Source: Lepturacanthus savala
Taxonomy: Eukaryota > Chordata > Actinopteri > Scombriformes > Trichiuridae
Length of the DNA stretch: 64,000 nt
Direction of reading: 5' to 3'
NCBI GenBank assembly: GCA_030544235.1
Contig: CM060478.1
Location: forward strand, 26,683,727-26,747,726
Part shown: positions 26,432 through 38,348 of the stretch, piece by piece
Layout: each line of letters opens with the position of its first letter
How positions within the stretch are numbered: position 1 is the stretch's first letter
Notes under the pieces: generated by a model
What the model saw: only the letters and a program-made list of their open reading frames with translations
What the model was told of the DNA's origin: nothing
The model's database searches: none
Made by a program: the position numbers and the translations under genes

Positions 26432-26917
26432 ATAAATAGTATATAATTCAATAAAATTGTTGTGTTTGTGGGTATGGCAGGGCAACAAAGATCTAAAATG
26501 AAGAGTATGGAGTGAGTTTGGGTCATGATTTGAAGTTTATCTTAATTTAATTTCAAATACGTGGTTAAAATAAATCGGCCAAAATGAATTTGTTTAAAAC
26601 CTGACTGAGATATATGTGAATACCAGATCTGAAAGTTCTTTAAATGCATTTAAATTTGACAATATAGAGATGACAAAAGCATCCAACAACGAGCATCTTA
26701 CTCACTTCACTATAACCGATTACAGATAACCAAACAGATAATGATGAAAAGATGTTTAAATCATTCCTTTAAACTTTTTTATGAACACAGTGTGAATCCC
26801 TGACTCTCACTTCCTCTTTCACCCCAGGATTTGCTCTTTCCATCTTTCCGTCTTTCTCTCTTCTGTCATGTTATAGAAGTCTTAACAAAATCTGACAAAA
26901 CCTGAAGAAGTACAGGT

Positions 26918-27004
<87 letters not shown>
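26918..27004. repeat. (CA)n microsatellite
   Basis: Pure CA run. Confidence 0.97.
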
Positions 27005-27006
<2 letters not shown>

Positions 27007-28075
27007 CTCCTGCTGCATTTGAAGGTGTGTATGTTGTTGAAATAAAAAATAAAAACTCTGTGTTATAAAGAGCAGCTACTGGCTGTTAATTATGAGACAG
27101 AAGAAGGAGAATTCTGTCCAGATGTAGACAGGAGAATTCCGTTTACCAGCAGCCTGATTAGCATTTAATCAACATCTGTTATAAGAGTAGTTCATTGACC
27201 AGTTGGTGGTGGTTCAGGTTTATTCTACACTATCAAGAGGTTTTTGGCTATTATATGGAGGTAAAATGTCACCATTTAACAGTGAATTCAATTCACAACA
27301 AGATAAGATAAAATGAGACAAATTAAGATAATCCTTGATTTGACGGATAATGGAGAAATGTAAAGCATTGCAGCAGCAAAAAAGCAACATGACAGAACCT
27401 AAGTATAAAATGTAAAAAATAAGTAGGCTATATAAAAATAATCAAATATAGAAATGTTATTATTAGTTGTAAATGTATTTGCATTAATTGCATTTCAATC
27501 TCAGTGAGGTTACTATTTGCATTCATTTCATTTTTTACCATGTAGACCAATGATGTGTTTGTCTAGTCTATTCACATCTATAGATTGTCCTCAGCATTGC
27601 AGCAACTCTCCTTCTTACAGTTGTCTCTGCTTGGTGAAGCTTTTCAAAATAAAAGCTCATCAAACATACCTCTGCTCATCAATGGCACAACAACACTTGA
27701 GATGTCCTGGCTACTGACTACTAGAGTGGAATCTGAACTGGCCCAGCAGCTGTCATATGATGACGGAACTGATGACTCCACGTCCCACAAATGCACATTT
27801 GTTCATTTGTAAAGAGCTTGTGACAGTAAAATGTGGAAAAATGTTCATTTTTGTTTCCTCCAAATGAAGGCGAACCTAAATATCATTTTGTGATAGTCAT
27901 TTCTTTCATTTTTGTTGTGGTGGCTCAGGGAGGCTCAGTATAAAATTCCACTTGGGACCCCAATTTGGCCCTGCACACATGTGCACAAATGCACTTACAA
28001 ACCTACCTGCACAAACACAGATGCCACATAGCTTTCTAAACTTAGCAGAATCCTGCCTCCATTCCATCAACATAA

Positions 28076-28125
<50 letters not shown>

Positions 28126-29120
28126 CCTCCCCTCTGCTTGATAATCTCTCTATAGTGTCTCTTCTGTCCTATTATGTGAGGGATTTTCCTTCTGATGGGA
28201 ATTCCAGCAGCAGTCCCACTAAGAGGCCATCTAATTAGCCATAGATGGACGACTTCCAATACAAGCCAATGAGCAAAGATTTACCAGTGAACAAATCATT
28301 TTAACCCTGACAAGAAAAGGGAACATCTAGCAATGCAAATCACAATCACACAATCGATTGCTTTCAGGTTGCAAATTTGCATTTGGGATAGATTTTTTTT
28401 TCTCCCTTTGTTGTTCAAATCTGGTCTTTTCATGGCTGACTGGACAGGTTACTGGGGCCAGGGAAAATGGGTACTGATTTTTTTTCGTGTTTTTTTCAGT
28501 TGGTACCATGATTCCATTGGGTCCAACTTTATAATTCAAAATGGTTGCCTTTTGTCAGTCATGGATCACTGCCTTTGGTTGTCATATTCACTTTCTTAGT
28601 CATAAATGGGTGAGAAAAGTCAGTCTGTCTGGTCTAAACCGCCCCAGTTGGCCATGGTCAGCTGGTACCAAGCAAGGCAGTTCATCACCTCCTGAATACC
28701 ATAATGGAAAGGCCTGTATTCATGAAAAACGCAGTGCGTGGGTTTTGTTTCTATGGCAACAATATTTAACAGCGGGATGACTATACAGCTAACAAGAAGC
28801 TTAAAACCCCTAGGGTGATAAAAAGCACAACATTCACAGCAACATTCATTGTCTGGACAATTTGCTCCCAGAAATGTCCCTTTCTGTCTTTGTTATGATG
28901 TTTTCGTCCGTTAGTGGAAAAGCGTGGACAGTAGCGTCACCAATGTCTTTCTAAAATTTCAGATATTTTTAACAATTAACTATTTTAAAAATAAATGTGC
29001 AAATCATGTTTTTATAGACAAACCCTATTTATGGAAAATAAACAAAGAAATGCAAATAATGCAGATTTTAAGGTAAGATCTGGCTGTCAAAGAAGGAAGA
29101 AAAAAGCAAGCCAGGATGTG
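27005..29120. other. non-coding stretch with a (CA)n tract at 28080-28124
   Basis: No gene recognised. Short open frames here have no recognisable domain. Confidence 0.45.
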
Positions 29121-29394
29121 CACTGGGAGTGCACCGTTTACGGTTTTATTTCTACACAGTGAGTGGACACGTTTCGAATGCTGTTAAACGTGAACGTTTG
29201 TGTGTGCGAAACATTACAGTTTACACAACACAGCAGATGTTCTGCATGATTGCACTAAATAGTAACACTTGAATAAGGTATGCAAATATGCAACTTGTTG
29301 TTGAGTTGTTAATAAAATGGAAGCTTCTCTAAACAGCCATCTCATTCCTGACAATCCCCTCTGTGCACTAACCTTTAAAACACACGCAGCTTAT

Positions 29395-29495
29395 GGACCA
29401 GTGCGGCTTGTATATTGTACACATTTCTTTTTTCCCAAAAGTAGCTGTTGTGACTTATATTCAGGTGCACTTTATAGTCCGGAAATTACGGTAAT
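29395..29495. repeat. DNA-transposon terminal fragment
   Basis: GCACTTTATAGTCCGGAAAT followed by TACGGTAAT, with CTTATGGACCAGTGCGGCTT upstream, looks like the end of a pogo/Tigger-like element as found in many fish. It is related to the end sequence at 8803-8845. Confidence 0.5.
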
Positions 29496-30289
29496 AGTTT
29501 TAATTTAAAACAATATGTTTTAATCTAACTGACCACTGCAGGCCCTCTCAGTGGAGTTTAAGCTATGTGCTGGACAAGGATTCGTTCAGATACAATACAA
29601 TGCAGTTTCTGTAAATATAGAAAAGAAATAAAGTACTGATACATCACTGTGCAGTGGAAATAACCACTTGTAAATAAATGTAAATATGTAATATACAGAA
29701 GATAAATAAATACATTCACATCAATATCAAGCATATGTTCATGAATGCAGCTTGAGCTTTTAAGCAGATATGTAAAGCAAAGTAAGGTTAAGTCTATTAT
29801 TCATAAACAATTACTCAAATTCAATTATCCTGAAGATGATAACCCACGATAATGTAAACATGTCTAAAATATGTACACCAGGAATGACACAATGCTAACA
29901 AAAATGTGAGTTACATGTACACACTCATTTCACTTCATACAAACTCAACATACGTCATCGGTGACTGCTGTACCACTGTAAACATATTGTCTATAGGCAA
30001 ACATGAGGCAGGAAGATATGCAAAACTATCTTCAAAATAAAAGGCATGAATAATATCTCGAATGTGGCACTAACGCCATAAGCGGAGCCTCTCTCTGTGT
30101 GGCTTGGCCATATTTGGCAATAAGCAGTGCCTATGCTCCCCTATAAACTTCCACGTAAATTACATAATACACATGAAGAACCTTAAAAATTGGTAGCATT
30201 GGAAGTCACTGCTGAAGACAAGCACAGCCGACAGAGCCTGGCATTTGGAACACAAGCTGATGTTAGGAAGCTTGCACGTTCTTACAGCA

Positions 30290-31000
30290 ACTGTGGCAGG
30301 ATATTGCTATTTTGAGGAGAGTTTGACAGAGTTAAGAGCTGAGAGTCCGAGAAAGGAGGAGAGCAAGCTCAGCAATGAGGTGAAGACTTTCTTTGCCAAA
30401 CAGTATGGCAAAGTATAAACATCAATTGAGGAATTGATGGAGGGCATTGAGGATCTGATTCTGACAGAGGATGATAATAAAGCACTTTGCATCTCAATTC
30501 CCAGCAGCAACAATCTAGTGTTCACAAAACTCAATGAGCTCTTCCTCACAAACATTTAGCCAAAACAGACAAAGACAGCTACCCATAAACACATGTATCC
30601 ATACATAGCGAACAGAGTCAGGACATTTGTCAACCTACTTAATTGGTGGTCTCCACAACAGCTAGAGAGCCAGTCATATAGTGCAAGGTAGTGCTGGCTG
30701 TTCTTGACTCTAAGAACTCTAACATGCTAACAGGGACTGTCAAAGAGGAGGATGCATGCAACAAGGTGAAAGAAGGACAACAGGTTTGGATTTGCAAGGA
30801 CTTCAGTGCAAAGCCAAAGGTCTGAATCTGCTCGGTCCTCAGTGTAGAGGAAGAGGTCTGCATCTGCAAGGAATTCACTGCAGACCCAGAGGTCTCAATC
30901 TACAAGGAGCTCAGTGCAGAATAACAGAGCAGCATGAAAATTTGAGAATATCAAGAAGAACAAAATCTTGTGTAACTATCTGGTTGTGAAGATGATGTCT
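30290..31000 (+). other. unidentified low-copy stretch with a 36-bp minisatellite
   Basis: Four tandem 36-bp units lie at 30782-30925, each coding on the + strand for GLxLQGxQCR-type repeats. The flanking sequence has short frames on both strands without recognisable domains. No gene is claimed. Confidence 0.6.
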
Positions 31001-31439
31001 AAGTTGTTTGCTGACTTTAAAACCTATTAGTCCTATGCAAGCAAGCTAGAGATCAGGACAGAGCATGTCATTGAACAAACACAGGCTGCACAGGCTCGAT
31101 GGGATAGATTGGGTAATAACACCAGAAACATTTTAATTCTCTACAAGGTCATTGTCAAGGACCTCTGTATATACTCTGGCAGTGTGGACATCTTTGTGAT
31201 TTCAGCTATTTCAGATGACTCAAGGATTATTTAGTGTCTGCAGTAATACCTGACCACACATCCAAAGAAACGCAGTGCATTCTGACATTTCTTCTCAACT
31301 TTGTGCAAACTTTTGACTAAGCTTTTTAGATGCTGAAACTCTAACAACCCTTCCTGATCCTCAGTCTATGGTACCCTGACCCTAATATACCCTGCACACA
31401 CAAACACACTCTCACATGCACACACACTCTCTCTCTATT

Positions 31440-32170
31440 ACACACACAGAATAGCTACCTTGGAATTTAGTCTGCTGGTAGGAGGCTTCCAGAGGCAGAC
31501 CTTGGTGCTGACAGAGGCCCTACATCTATCTCGGGAAGCTGACGATCAGATCAACAGACTAAATACCAAGAGAAGACATCACTGAGCCGACTCAATGTGC
31601 AATCTTTGTCTTTCTATCTCTCTCTCAAACACACAGACACACACAAGGGTCAAATTAGGCCGCTGGTTGGATTGTTGGTTGACAATCTGACCAAAAGTCT
31701 AAATTCCATGAGAAGAGAGCTGGTGCAAAAGTCTGATCAGTTCTTAAAAATGTAGAAGAACCAACACAACACACATGCCAGTGCACTCTCTCTCACATAA
31801 GGGCCACCTTGGCATTAGTCTGGCTCCTTGTACTGTTGGCTTCCTGTTGGCGCTTACTGTTGGCGACCTGAGAACACACCAAGGTCTGTCTTGGGAAGCT
31901 GACGATCCAACTAGCAAACTAAATTACAACAGAAGACATCAGAGGGCCAAATCAAACATTGGATTTGTTCGCTCTTATTGCCTTCATGGGGATGGGTTGG
32001 TTGGATTTAAGCATGAGGATTACCTGCCTACCAGCAGACAAAATTCCAAGAAAAGCTGACTCAAAAATATGTTAGGTTCCTTCAAATTTGGAAGAATCCA
32101 CCTTTGATTGGTTTGTCAAAAATGTGATTGGTTCTTCACAGCATGTCCTTGCACACTCTGTCTTTGTCTC
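31440..32170. repeat. local imperfect duplication
   Basis: Two blocks share the same order of words: GGGAAGCTGACGATC..AACTAAAT..AGAAGACATCA occurs at 31533-31582 and again at 31894-31942. Both blocks are followed by a TTGGTTGGATT-like part (31675 and 31997) and by a GTCTCTCTCTC-type tract. The unit is about 360 bp. Confidence 0.65.
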
Positions 32171-32756
32171 TCTCTCTCTTAGATCTGCCCATGGCAGCAG
32201 GTGCTGTGATATCAGGGAGCCTGCCACACCCTTGACCTGTCTATCCATTTTCATGACAATAAGATGTTGTTAAAGCCATCAAAAAGCCAAATGTATTTTC
32301 ATGGCGAGTGATCCATCGTCAACACACCACCACACAGACACCTCACAGTGTTCATTATATAGCTTCACCAACAGGTTCTGAATGTTTTAGATGTGGAATG
32401 AAGTTGCTGAGGTCAATGATGTGTCTTCAGTACATGTTAAAGTAAAAAAATGTCACTTTCTGTTACCACCAGGGGGCGCCGCATGTAAAGTGGGAAGTCA
32501 AGATATCAAAACACTTGGGATGGAGCCATGGTTATGTCCAGTCAGTTTGAAGCTGATGAGGTAAAGTATGTGGGTGTGAGAGCCATTCGAAGTCACATGG
32601 CGAGCTCCGAAACAATGACTGAAAATGGGAGCACCACCACAGCCAGACCGGAAAAAGCGCAGTCGTCACTTGGGTCCTAATTAATGAATCTGTGTTTAAT
32701 ATTGAACATCTACTTTTTAACTTATTATAGACCTTAAATATTGAAATCAGTTTTCT

Positions 32757-32938
32757 CATCTCATCTTCTATACCCGCTTATTCCTCATTAGGGTCGCAGG
32801 GGTCTGCTGGAGCCAATCCCAGCGCATTACGGTGAGAGGCAGGGATACACCCCAGATGGTCGCCAGCCAATCGTGGGGCACACACACCATTCACTCACAC
32901 ACTCACACCTACGGGCAATTTACAGCCACCAATTAACC
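32757..32938 (-). repeat. tRNA-derived SINE, truncated
   Basis: Reverse-strand copy of the SINE. It starts at its 3' end (TCTTCTATACCCGCTTATTC) and breaks off after CCAATTAACC. The tRNA-like head is missing, and LINE-derived sequence abuts the break. Confidence 0.8.
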
Positions 32939-32939
32939 A

Positions 32940-33175
32940 TGAAACCAGGAGTGCCAACGTTCTGTGGGACTTCAGCTTCCAGACTGACAAACAGCTCCTG
33001 TCTAACCAACCAGGCATAGTGGTGGTGGACAAAATGCAGAAGAAGACAGTGGTAATAGATGTGGTGATACCAGCTGACACCAACATCAGAAAGAAGGATC
33101 ACAAAAAGGTTGAAAAGTACCAGGGGCCCCAAACTGGGAGAGAGGCTCTAACAGATCCCAGGAGCAACATCTGAA
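32940..33175 (+). pseudogene. LINE fragment with restriction-like endonuclease domain
   Basis: The + strand encodes VLWDFSFQTDKQLLSNQPGI, then VVVDKMQKKTVVIDVVIPAD, then KVEKYQG. The spacing of PGIVVVDK and VIDVVIP fits the PD-(D/E)xK-type endonuclease found at the C-terminus of R2/R4/NeSL-type LINEs. The frame ends soon after KVEKYQG and no RT is present. Clade assignment is tentative. Confidence 0.65.
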
Positions 33176-33179
33176 GCCT

Positions 33180-35598
33180 CAGTCCAGAAGAGCACAGTCC
33201 TAGGAAAAGCTAATAATAATTAATTTACATATCATGAGACAATGTATCAAGGGCAGCAGAACATCATATTTTTATAAAATTTAAACATTCATTTTATAAA
33301 AGGAGATCACTCCTGATACACATAACATACATTGTGTAATTATCATATCAACATTATTCTTGTCTGGATTGAAAGACTATAGGCTGAACGAAAAAAGAAA
33401 TTTCATTAACTGTAGTATAGTTTACACATTACACTCCCTTTGGTGTTCTTAGACACCCAGGGATCCTGCACCTTCCCTTCTTTTCAGACATCCCACATGG
33501 CCAGTGGGAGGTTTTGTCTAAGTGGATGTCTTGGTTGTTTTGTCCTTTTCACCTCGAGCTGCTGGGAAATTCCACCACTGGGTCGTCCTCTCTTCCTTCC
33601 ATCTTTTTGATACTTGCATACTATGTGCAACCTGTGACTTGAAGGCATATGCCACATGTGGTTTGATTGCCTCCCATTGTGCAAGACGTATTACATCAGA
33701 AACATGTGCAATACGGCTACTGTAGCTCCAAAACATACAGGTTTCTGGGAAACAAAACAGTGACGTGCAGGGAGAGCCTTTTGATTGGAATATTTCAACC
33801 AAAGAAACTAAACAAGACTAAAAGCCAATATGTTTTTCACTAGCAACCTTTGTCTGTCTTCTTCTACAGTTGAACCCACAATACTTCTCATAACAGTTCT
33901 GGAGATATATCAGAGCCAATGCAATGTGCTTTTGTTACCAACCACAAGTTAGTTATCAATTCTTTACCTTAATCATGAGGCGCATTTATGTTATTCACTC
34001 AAATGCTAATTATATAATGCAAAGTATTATTTTACTATATCTAACTGTGACTTAAATGTGATACATTACAGTACCATTCACAAACTATTGCCCATCTATT
34101 TCTATAGGTTAGGGTTAGACAAAACTTGACCCCCATGCCAAATGAACCCAAATATATTTTCATATTTCTAAACCTGCTTTTCCATGTCTCACACTCATGA
34201 AAATATTGTATAAATAAAGAATTGTGTTGGAGTATAGAGTTACTGATAGATAATGAACTTCTAGAATCAAGATCAAGCTGTGGAGGGTATTTCACTGGCT
34301 GCAGAGCCTCAGGTCTCGTTCCAAGTCTGCAATTGTCAGAGTAAAAATGGGTTTCACTTTCAGCACTTTCACTACCAACCTGAACATTTTTCGTCAGGAC
34401 CTTCCTATAGCAGTTGCCAAGAATCTTATGAGAGACTCAGCAGCTAATGCTGACATATGTATAGACCTATTGAAAACCATTGAGTTACCTACTTTATGAA
34501 GATGTGCCTGCAGTTTTATTGTTCTTCATCTATATTTAAGAGCCCCAAATGTATGCACCTAAATGTGTTGTTTTTGTACTATTTTTTATATTAGTAAGTG
34601 TCTTCGCTTCTGTTGTACTTGAGTGCTAAAATAAATTATCACTTCAATAACTTTTATGTTATTTATATATTGCAATAACCATAGATTGTATACAATCTAT
34701 GGTTATTGTAATCCATAACAACACTGTATTTTATTATAAGGAAACACACTGATCTCAATGACACTGTCAGAAACATTATACATTGATATAATTGACAGGC
34801 ATCTAGGTTAAATTATAAATGTGCCATGCCTGACATGTCATTCTGACATGTCCTGACATCCTAGGTGCCTGTTGACCATTCCTGATATCTATACAACACT
34901 AGATAACTCACCCAGCGCTGCTGTCCAATGAGCCAGCGTCCGCACACGACCGCCATTTTGGGTCAGTCCACTCAGTTAGAACATTACACCTATGGTGAAT
35001 GAACTATTAACCTATTAAAGCCCATATTTTTTCAGTTGAGTCACTAACAAACATGGTATATATCTATATTTTTCCCATTTTATACTCTTTCTTTTTTGCA
35101 GAAAATAGCATTTTAAATGCAGTTATAGTTGCCACGTGCACAAATCTGCCCATAAACAAAAACCTGTTATTATTCTGGAGACTTGAATAATTAAATAGAT
35201 ATATACATGTCAGCGTTAAAAATCATAAAAATATAATTAAAATGACTCTTTCTGGGAGGGGTTGGTCTTGGCCATGTTCTCAGGATGAAGGGACAAAAAA
35301 TTTTCTTTCGCTTTAAACCGTTTGTCTAAGTTGTCTACTATCATGTCATTAGAAAAAACTGCATAGTAACATTTATATTTTTTTATTTTAAATATAAAAT
35401 GACAATACTTAAAGGCTCATAGGCTTCACTGGGTTAAAAAAACATAACTTACTCAATTTACAACCCATTTTCAAACTGCTTGGTTTGTTATAAACATCAT
35501 TAATGTTGATATGGCACTACAATCCTAATTATGAATAATTAGAATCAAGGACTTCCAAAAAAAGTAAAAAAAAAAACAAAAAAAAGCAAAGTATCTTG
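33180..35598. other. non-coding AT-rich stretch upstream of the provirus
   Basis: No gene recognised. It contains the 36-bp palindrome at 34673-34708 and an inverted pair GACAGGCATCTAGG / CCTAGGTGCCTGTT spanning about 34794-34876. Confidence 0.45.
34673..34708. repeat. perfect 36-bp palindrome
   Basis: CAATAACCATAGATTGTA is followed immediately by its exact reverse complement, with no loop. It could form a cruciform. The word ACCATAGATTGTAT is typical of the centre of short palindromic fish repeats. Confidence 0.9.
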
Positions 35599-35602
35599 CT
35601 TG
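35599..35602. repeat. target site duplication CTTG, left
   Basis: CTTG directly precedes the 5' LTR and is repeated directly after the 3' LTR. Four bp is the duplication length made by foamy virus integrase. Confidence 0.85.
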
Positions 35603-36900
35603 TGTCGCTAGAGGCGCAAATCCGGACATCTATGGTAACAAAATAAATGCCTTTTGGCACAGAGGTCACCACAGGGGTCACCACAGGGGTTACTACCGAG
35701 GAGGAGGCAGAGGTGACAAAAAACCCCATGAGTTCAAAACATTTCATCAAGAAGCCATGAAAAAGCCTCATTTGAGCTCAAATGTGAGGCCTTACATCCG
35801 CCAATGGGTACAAAGAAGAGCAAGAAGGTCAGCAACCGAGGTCAGACCTCCACCAGAACCTGAAATGCCTGTACTAACACCAGAGGTCGAACACCCTCTG
35901 GTGTTCAAACCAAGTATTATGAACAGATTGGGCCCTGAAATAAACCCAAGTCCAATGAGAGAAATGAGATATCCTCAAATTGAAATCATCGATGAATCCG
36001 AAGATGAAGACCAACCAAGATATACTACAGTCATAAAGAGCCCCCCTGCACCTGAGACGGTAAAAACAGAAGAAGTGTTCGACGTCGACGCATGGAAGTC
36101 AATGTCTCCCATTCCGGACCTGAACGAGGTTTCAACATCGGTCGAGAGGGTCGAGAGAGGAAGGGAGGACGAGCTGCCAAAACCTGCCAAAATACGGAGC
36201 TGGAGGCTGAGAAGAACCATACAGTAAGAAGAGGCCAGGAGGGTGATTAAAGAGTTTAAAGTGTATTGTGAGTATATAAAAATATTATTGAAATCATTGT
36301 GTGTTATGATCAGATGTAAGGTTAAAGAGAAAGATAAAGATTGTTGACATTTTAACACCATAGGTTCCATTTGTATGAGATTTGGTAAAATCTAACATGT
36401 GAGAAATGTGTTAAATGTTAAAGGCCTTGAGACAGAGGAACTAGTATAAAGTAGTAGGATCTATGATTTGTTTCATATAATCATTGTAACTAAGCTAATG
36501 ATAAGACAAACAAATGATTAATAAGTACTAATAAGATATGGAAATGTAATAAGAATGAAGTTATGAAGTATCAAATGTAATAAAAGTGTGATTTAAATGT
36601 TGAATGTATAAAAGATAGATCACGAGTTTAATAGGGAAGTGAGAATTGCAGAGGGAAGCACTTTCCAGCAGATACAGACGGCGTGTTTAACAGGAGGCTC
36701 GGAACCTTATTGTTGTTATGCAAAATTGCGTAATACTGGAAACTTATTTATGCCTACTGCTTTAGTTTTGACAAAATGTCATGAACCGACATACCTAATA
36801 TGGGTTGACCATTTGGTCTTGTTCTGATGAGTTGACAGAAGCATAGCCAAGACGTCACTCTGTTGGTAAAAAAGGTGCTTTCCACAGCAGTTCTTATCCA

Positions 36901-36950
36901 CCAATGAAGTTGTGTTTGACCAAATAAGGGACAGCTAGAAAAGTATATAA
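36901..36950 (+). promoter_or_regulatory. LTR core promoter (CCAAT and TATA box)
   Basis: CCAAT at 36901-36905 and TATATAA at 36944-36950 suggest transcription start near 36975. The same elements recur in the 3' LTR at 52430 and 52473. Confidence 0.75.
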
Positions 36951-37073
36951 ACCCTAGATTTTTAGTCCAAAACAGCTCTTTTTGGGTTGCATGGGGACAC
37001 TGCGACACTCTGAACAAAGAAGCTACATCGACAAAGAAAATCTGAAGATTCTTTTTATGCTACAAAGCAACAG

Positions 37074-37140
37074 GCTAATGGCCTTTGGCCATTAGCAATT
37101 TTTATCCAGATCCAGATCGGGTTATGAGCTGGAGCTCATA
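37074..37140 (+). other. two stem-loops in R
   Basis: GCTAATGGCC-TTT-GGCCATTAGC (37074-37096, ten perfect pairs) is followed by TATGAGCT-GG-AGCTCATA (37123-37140). Both lie about 100-165 nt after the inferred cap site, so they would stand at both ends of the genomic RNA. Confidence 0.7.
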
Positions 37141-37367
37141 TACCAAACGCCATTCCAAAGACTCTGAACTCAAACTTTTCTTCAAACATCTACGAAGATT
37201 GCTCCAACTCTGACAAAGCTGTCTTCCAGATCAAGGGGATTTGTGAGTAGTACAGGTTAGGGAATTTAGAGATAGGTTAGGGAAAGAGATATATTTTGTT
37301 GATTGATTTTTGATTTTATAACCCTTTTTACTTATTTTATTTTTGCTCTGAGCTCTTGCATATCTTG

Positions 37368-37373
37368 AATAAA
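37368..37373 (+). terminator. polyadenylation signal AATAAA (5' LTR copy)
   Basis: AATAAA is followed by a T/GT-rich region (37407-37440, TTTTCTTGTTTGATTACTTG), as expected for a poly(A) site. The active copy would be at 52897-52902 in the 3' LTR. Further AATAAA words occur at 37558 and about 37764. Confidence 0.7.
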
Positions 37374-37868
37374 GCACTCTTTCTGCATTTAAAGTAAAAG
37401 ACTACTAGTTTTCTTGTTTGATTACTTGGGTGTTTTTAAATGGTTACCCGCCTCTCCTCATTGATGTAAAAATAATTAGTTCTGTGTACCTAAGTCAAGT
37501 CCATAGATGAAGGCTCTTGTAGGTTGATCTAGACTCTGAAATTAATATTCCCTTAACAATAAAAGTATATTTATTGTTTAAATAAATTACCAGCAATTAT
37601 AACAACTGTTACCATTTAGGAAGAAGCTGTCGTTAACTAAGGGGTTTTCACCAGGTATTTCTATTATCAGGCAATAGGGGTACAGGTGTTAAGGTAGAGG
37701 GAAATCCTTAGGAGGTAGACAGTTAGCAGGCTGGGCGAATTCTTCCGCCCCAGCCAAAAGTTAATAAATCAGAATCCTGTCCGTGTGTCTCCAAGCAGGC
37801 TGATTTCATACCACTTTAAGGTGTGGCTGGCCTGGTGTTCCTGTACCGGAGTTCCAGGGTAACATTTT

Positions 37869-37886
37869 TGGCGCCCAACGTGGGGC
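37869..37886 (+). promoter_or_regulatory. primer-binding site, tRNA-Lys1,2
   Basis: TGGCGCCCAACGTGGGGC is complementary to the 3' end of tRNA-Lys1,2, the primer of foamy viruses and some other retroviruses. Four T residues separate it from the LTR end. Confidence 0.95.
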
Positions 37887-38348
37887 CCGACGAGGTCGAA
37901 GGCTGGAAGGTCCACCTGTTCCAGATCCAGGCCCAGGTCCGGTTCCAATTCCAGATCCAGGCCCAGGTCCAGTCCCAGTTCCAGATCCAGGCCCAGGTCC
38001 GGTCCCAGTTCCAGTCCAGTTCCGAGTCCGGTTCCAGATCCTGATCCAGAGACGGGGGAAGCAGAGACCTCCAGCGGGTCGAGGCCCGTGAAGCCAGACA
38101 CCGAGAGGTGTTAGCAAGGAGACGAAGAGCAGTCAGGTGGCACGAGCCCCTGAGGTGCAGCTGAAGTGGTACAAGAAGAACCACTAATCAAAACAGTCTC
38201 TACAACAGAGACCCACGACCGAGTTCGGGGGTATAGTCAAGTATCCAAACCCCTGAGGCAGGGCGAAAGCCCTGTGAAGAGCCTGACAAGGCCAAAATAA
38301 GCTGCCGTTGTAGCTCTCATCCGGCCGGTGAGAAAAGAAGAAGCAGCT
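37887..38348 (+). other. 5' leader with 30-bp triplication and no upstream ATG
   Basis: Three exact-length 30-bp units (37921-38010) each start CCAGATCCAGGCCCAGGTCC. The leader contains no ATG before the gag start at 38349, so scanning ribosomes would reach gag. The open frames called on either strand here come from the repeat. The leader presumably holds packaging and dimer signals. Confidence 0.75.
38325..38333 (+). promoter_or_regulatory. putative major splice donor
   Basis: CCG|GTGAGA is a good donor match, 21 nt upstream of the gag ATG and downstream of the PBS. Position and strength suit the donor for env and accessory RNAs, but no RNA data are available. Confidence 0.5.

Larger units (their letters stand above)
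35603..37864 (+). repeat. 5' LTR
   Basis: It starts TGTCGCTAGAGG and ends TTCCAGGGTAACA, with TG..CA termini. Length is 2,262 bp. U3 runs from 35603 to about 36973 and contains a promoterless copy of the ORF4 C-terminal coding part (to 36227). A CCAAT box lies at 36901 and a TATA box at 36944. R is about 36975-37390 and U5 the remainder. R is unusually long if the first AATAAA (37368) is the one used. Exact R borders are inferred. Confidence 0.95.

Noticed and set aside
33484..33802. Possible gene or transposase piece on the - strand
   Set aside because: Basic, low-complexity translation (RWKEERTTQWW..) without a motif I can assign to any family.
35757..36227. Separate 156-aa gene in the 5' LTR
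   Set aside because: It is the headless duplicate of the ORF4 C-terminal part, present because U3 is copied to both LTRs.
36639..36827. 62-aa frame in each LTR (also 52168-52356)
   Set aside because: It begins in U3 upstream of the TATA box, so it is not in the viral transcript. Composition is not protein-like.
37769..38184. Open frames on the - strand over the provirus leader (repeats of Leu-Asp-Leu-Glu or Gly-Thr-Gly type)
   Set aside because: Produced by the 30-bp triplication. The strand is opposite to the provirus and there is no sign of an antisense gene such as HBZ.
38328..38348. Gag start at the in-frame GTG
   Set aside because: It coincides with a good splice donor (GTGAGA). The ATG at 38349 is the first of the leader and has a good context.
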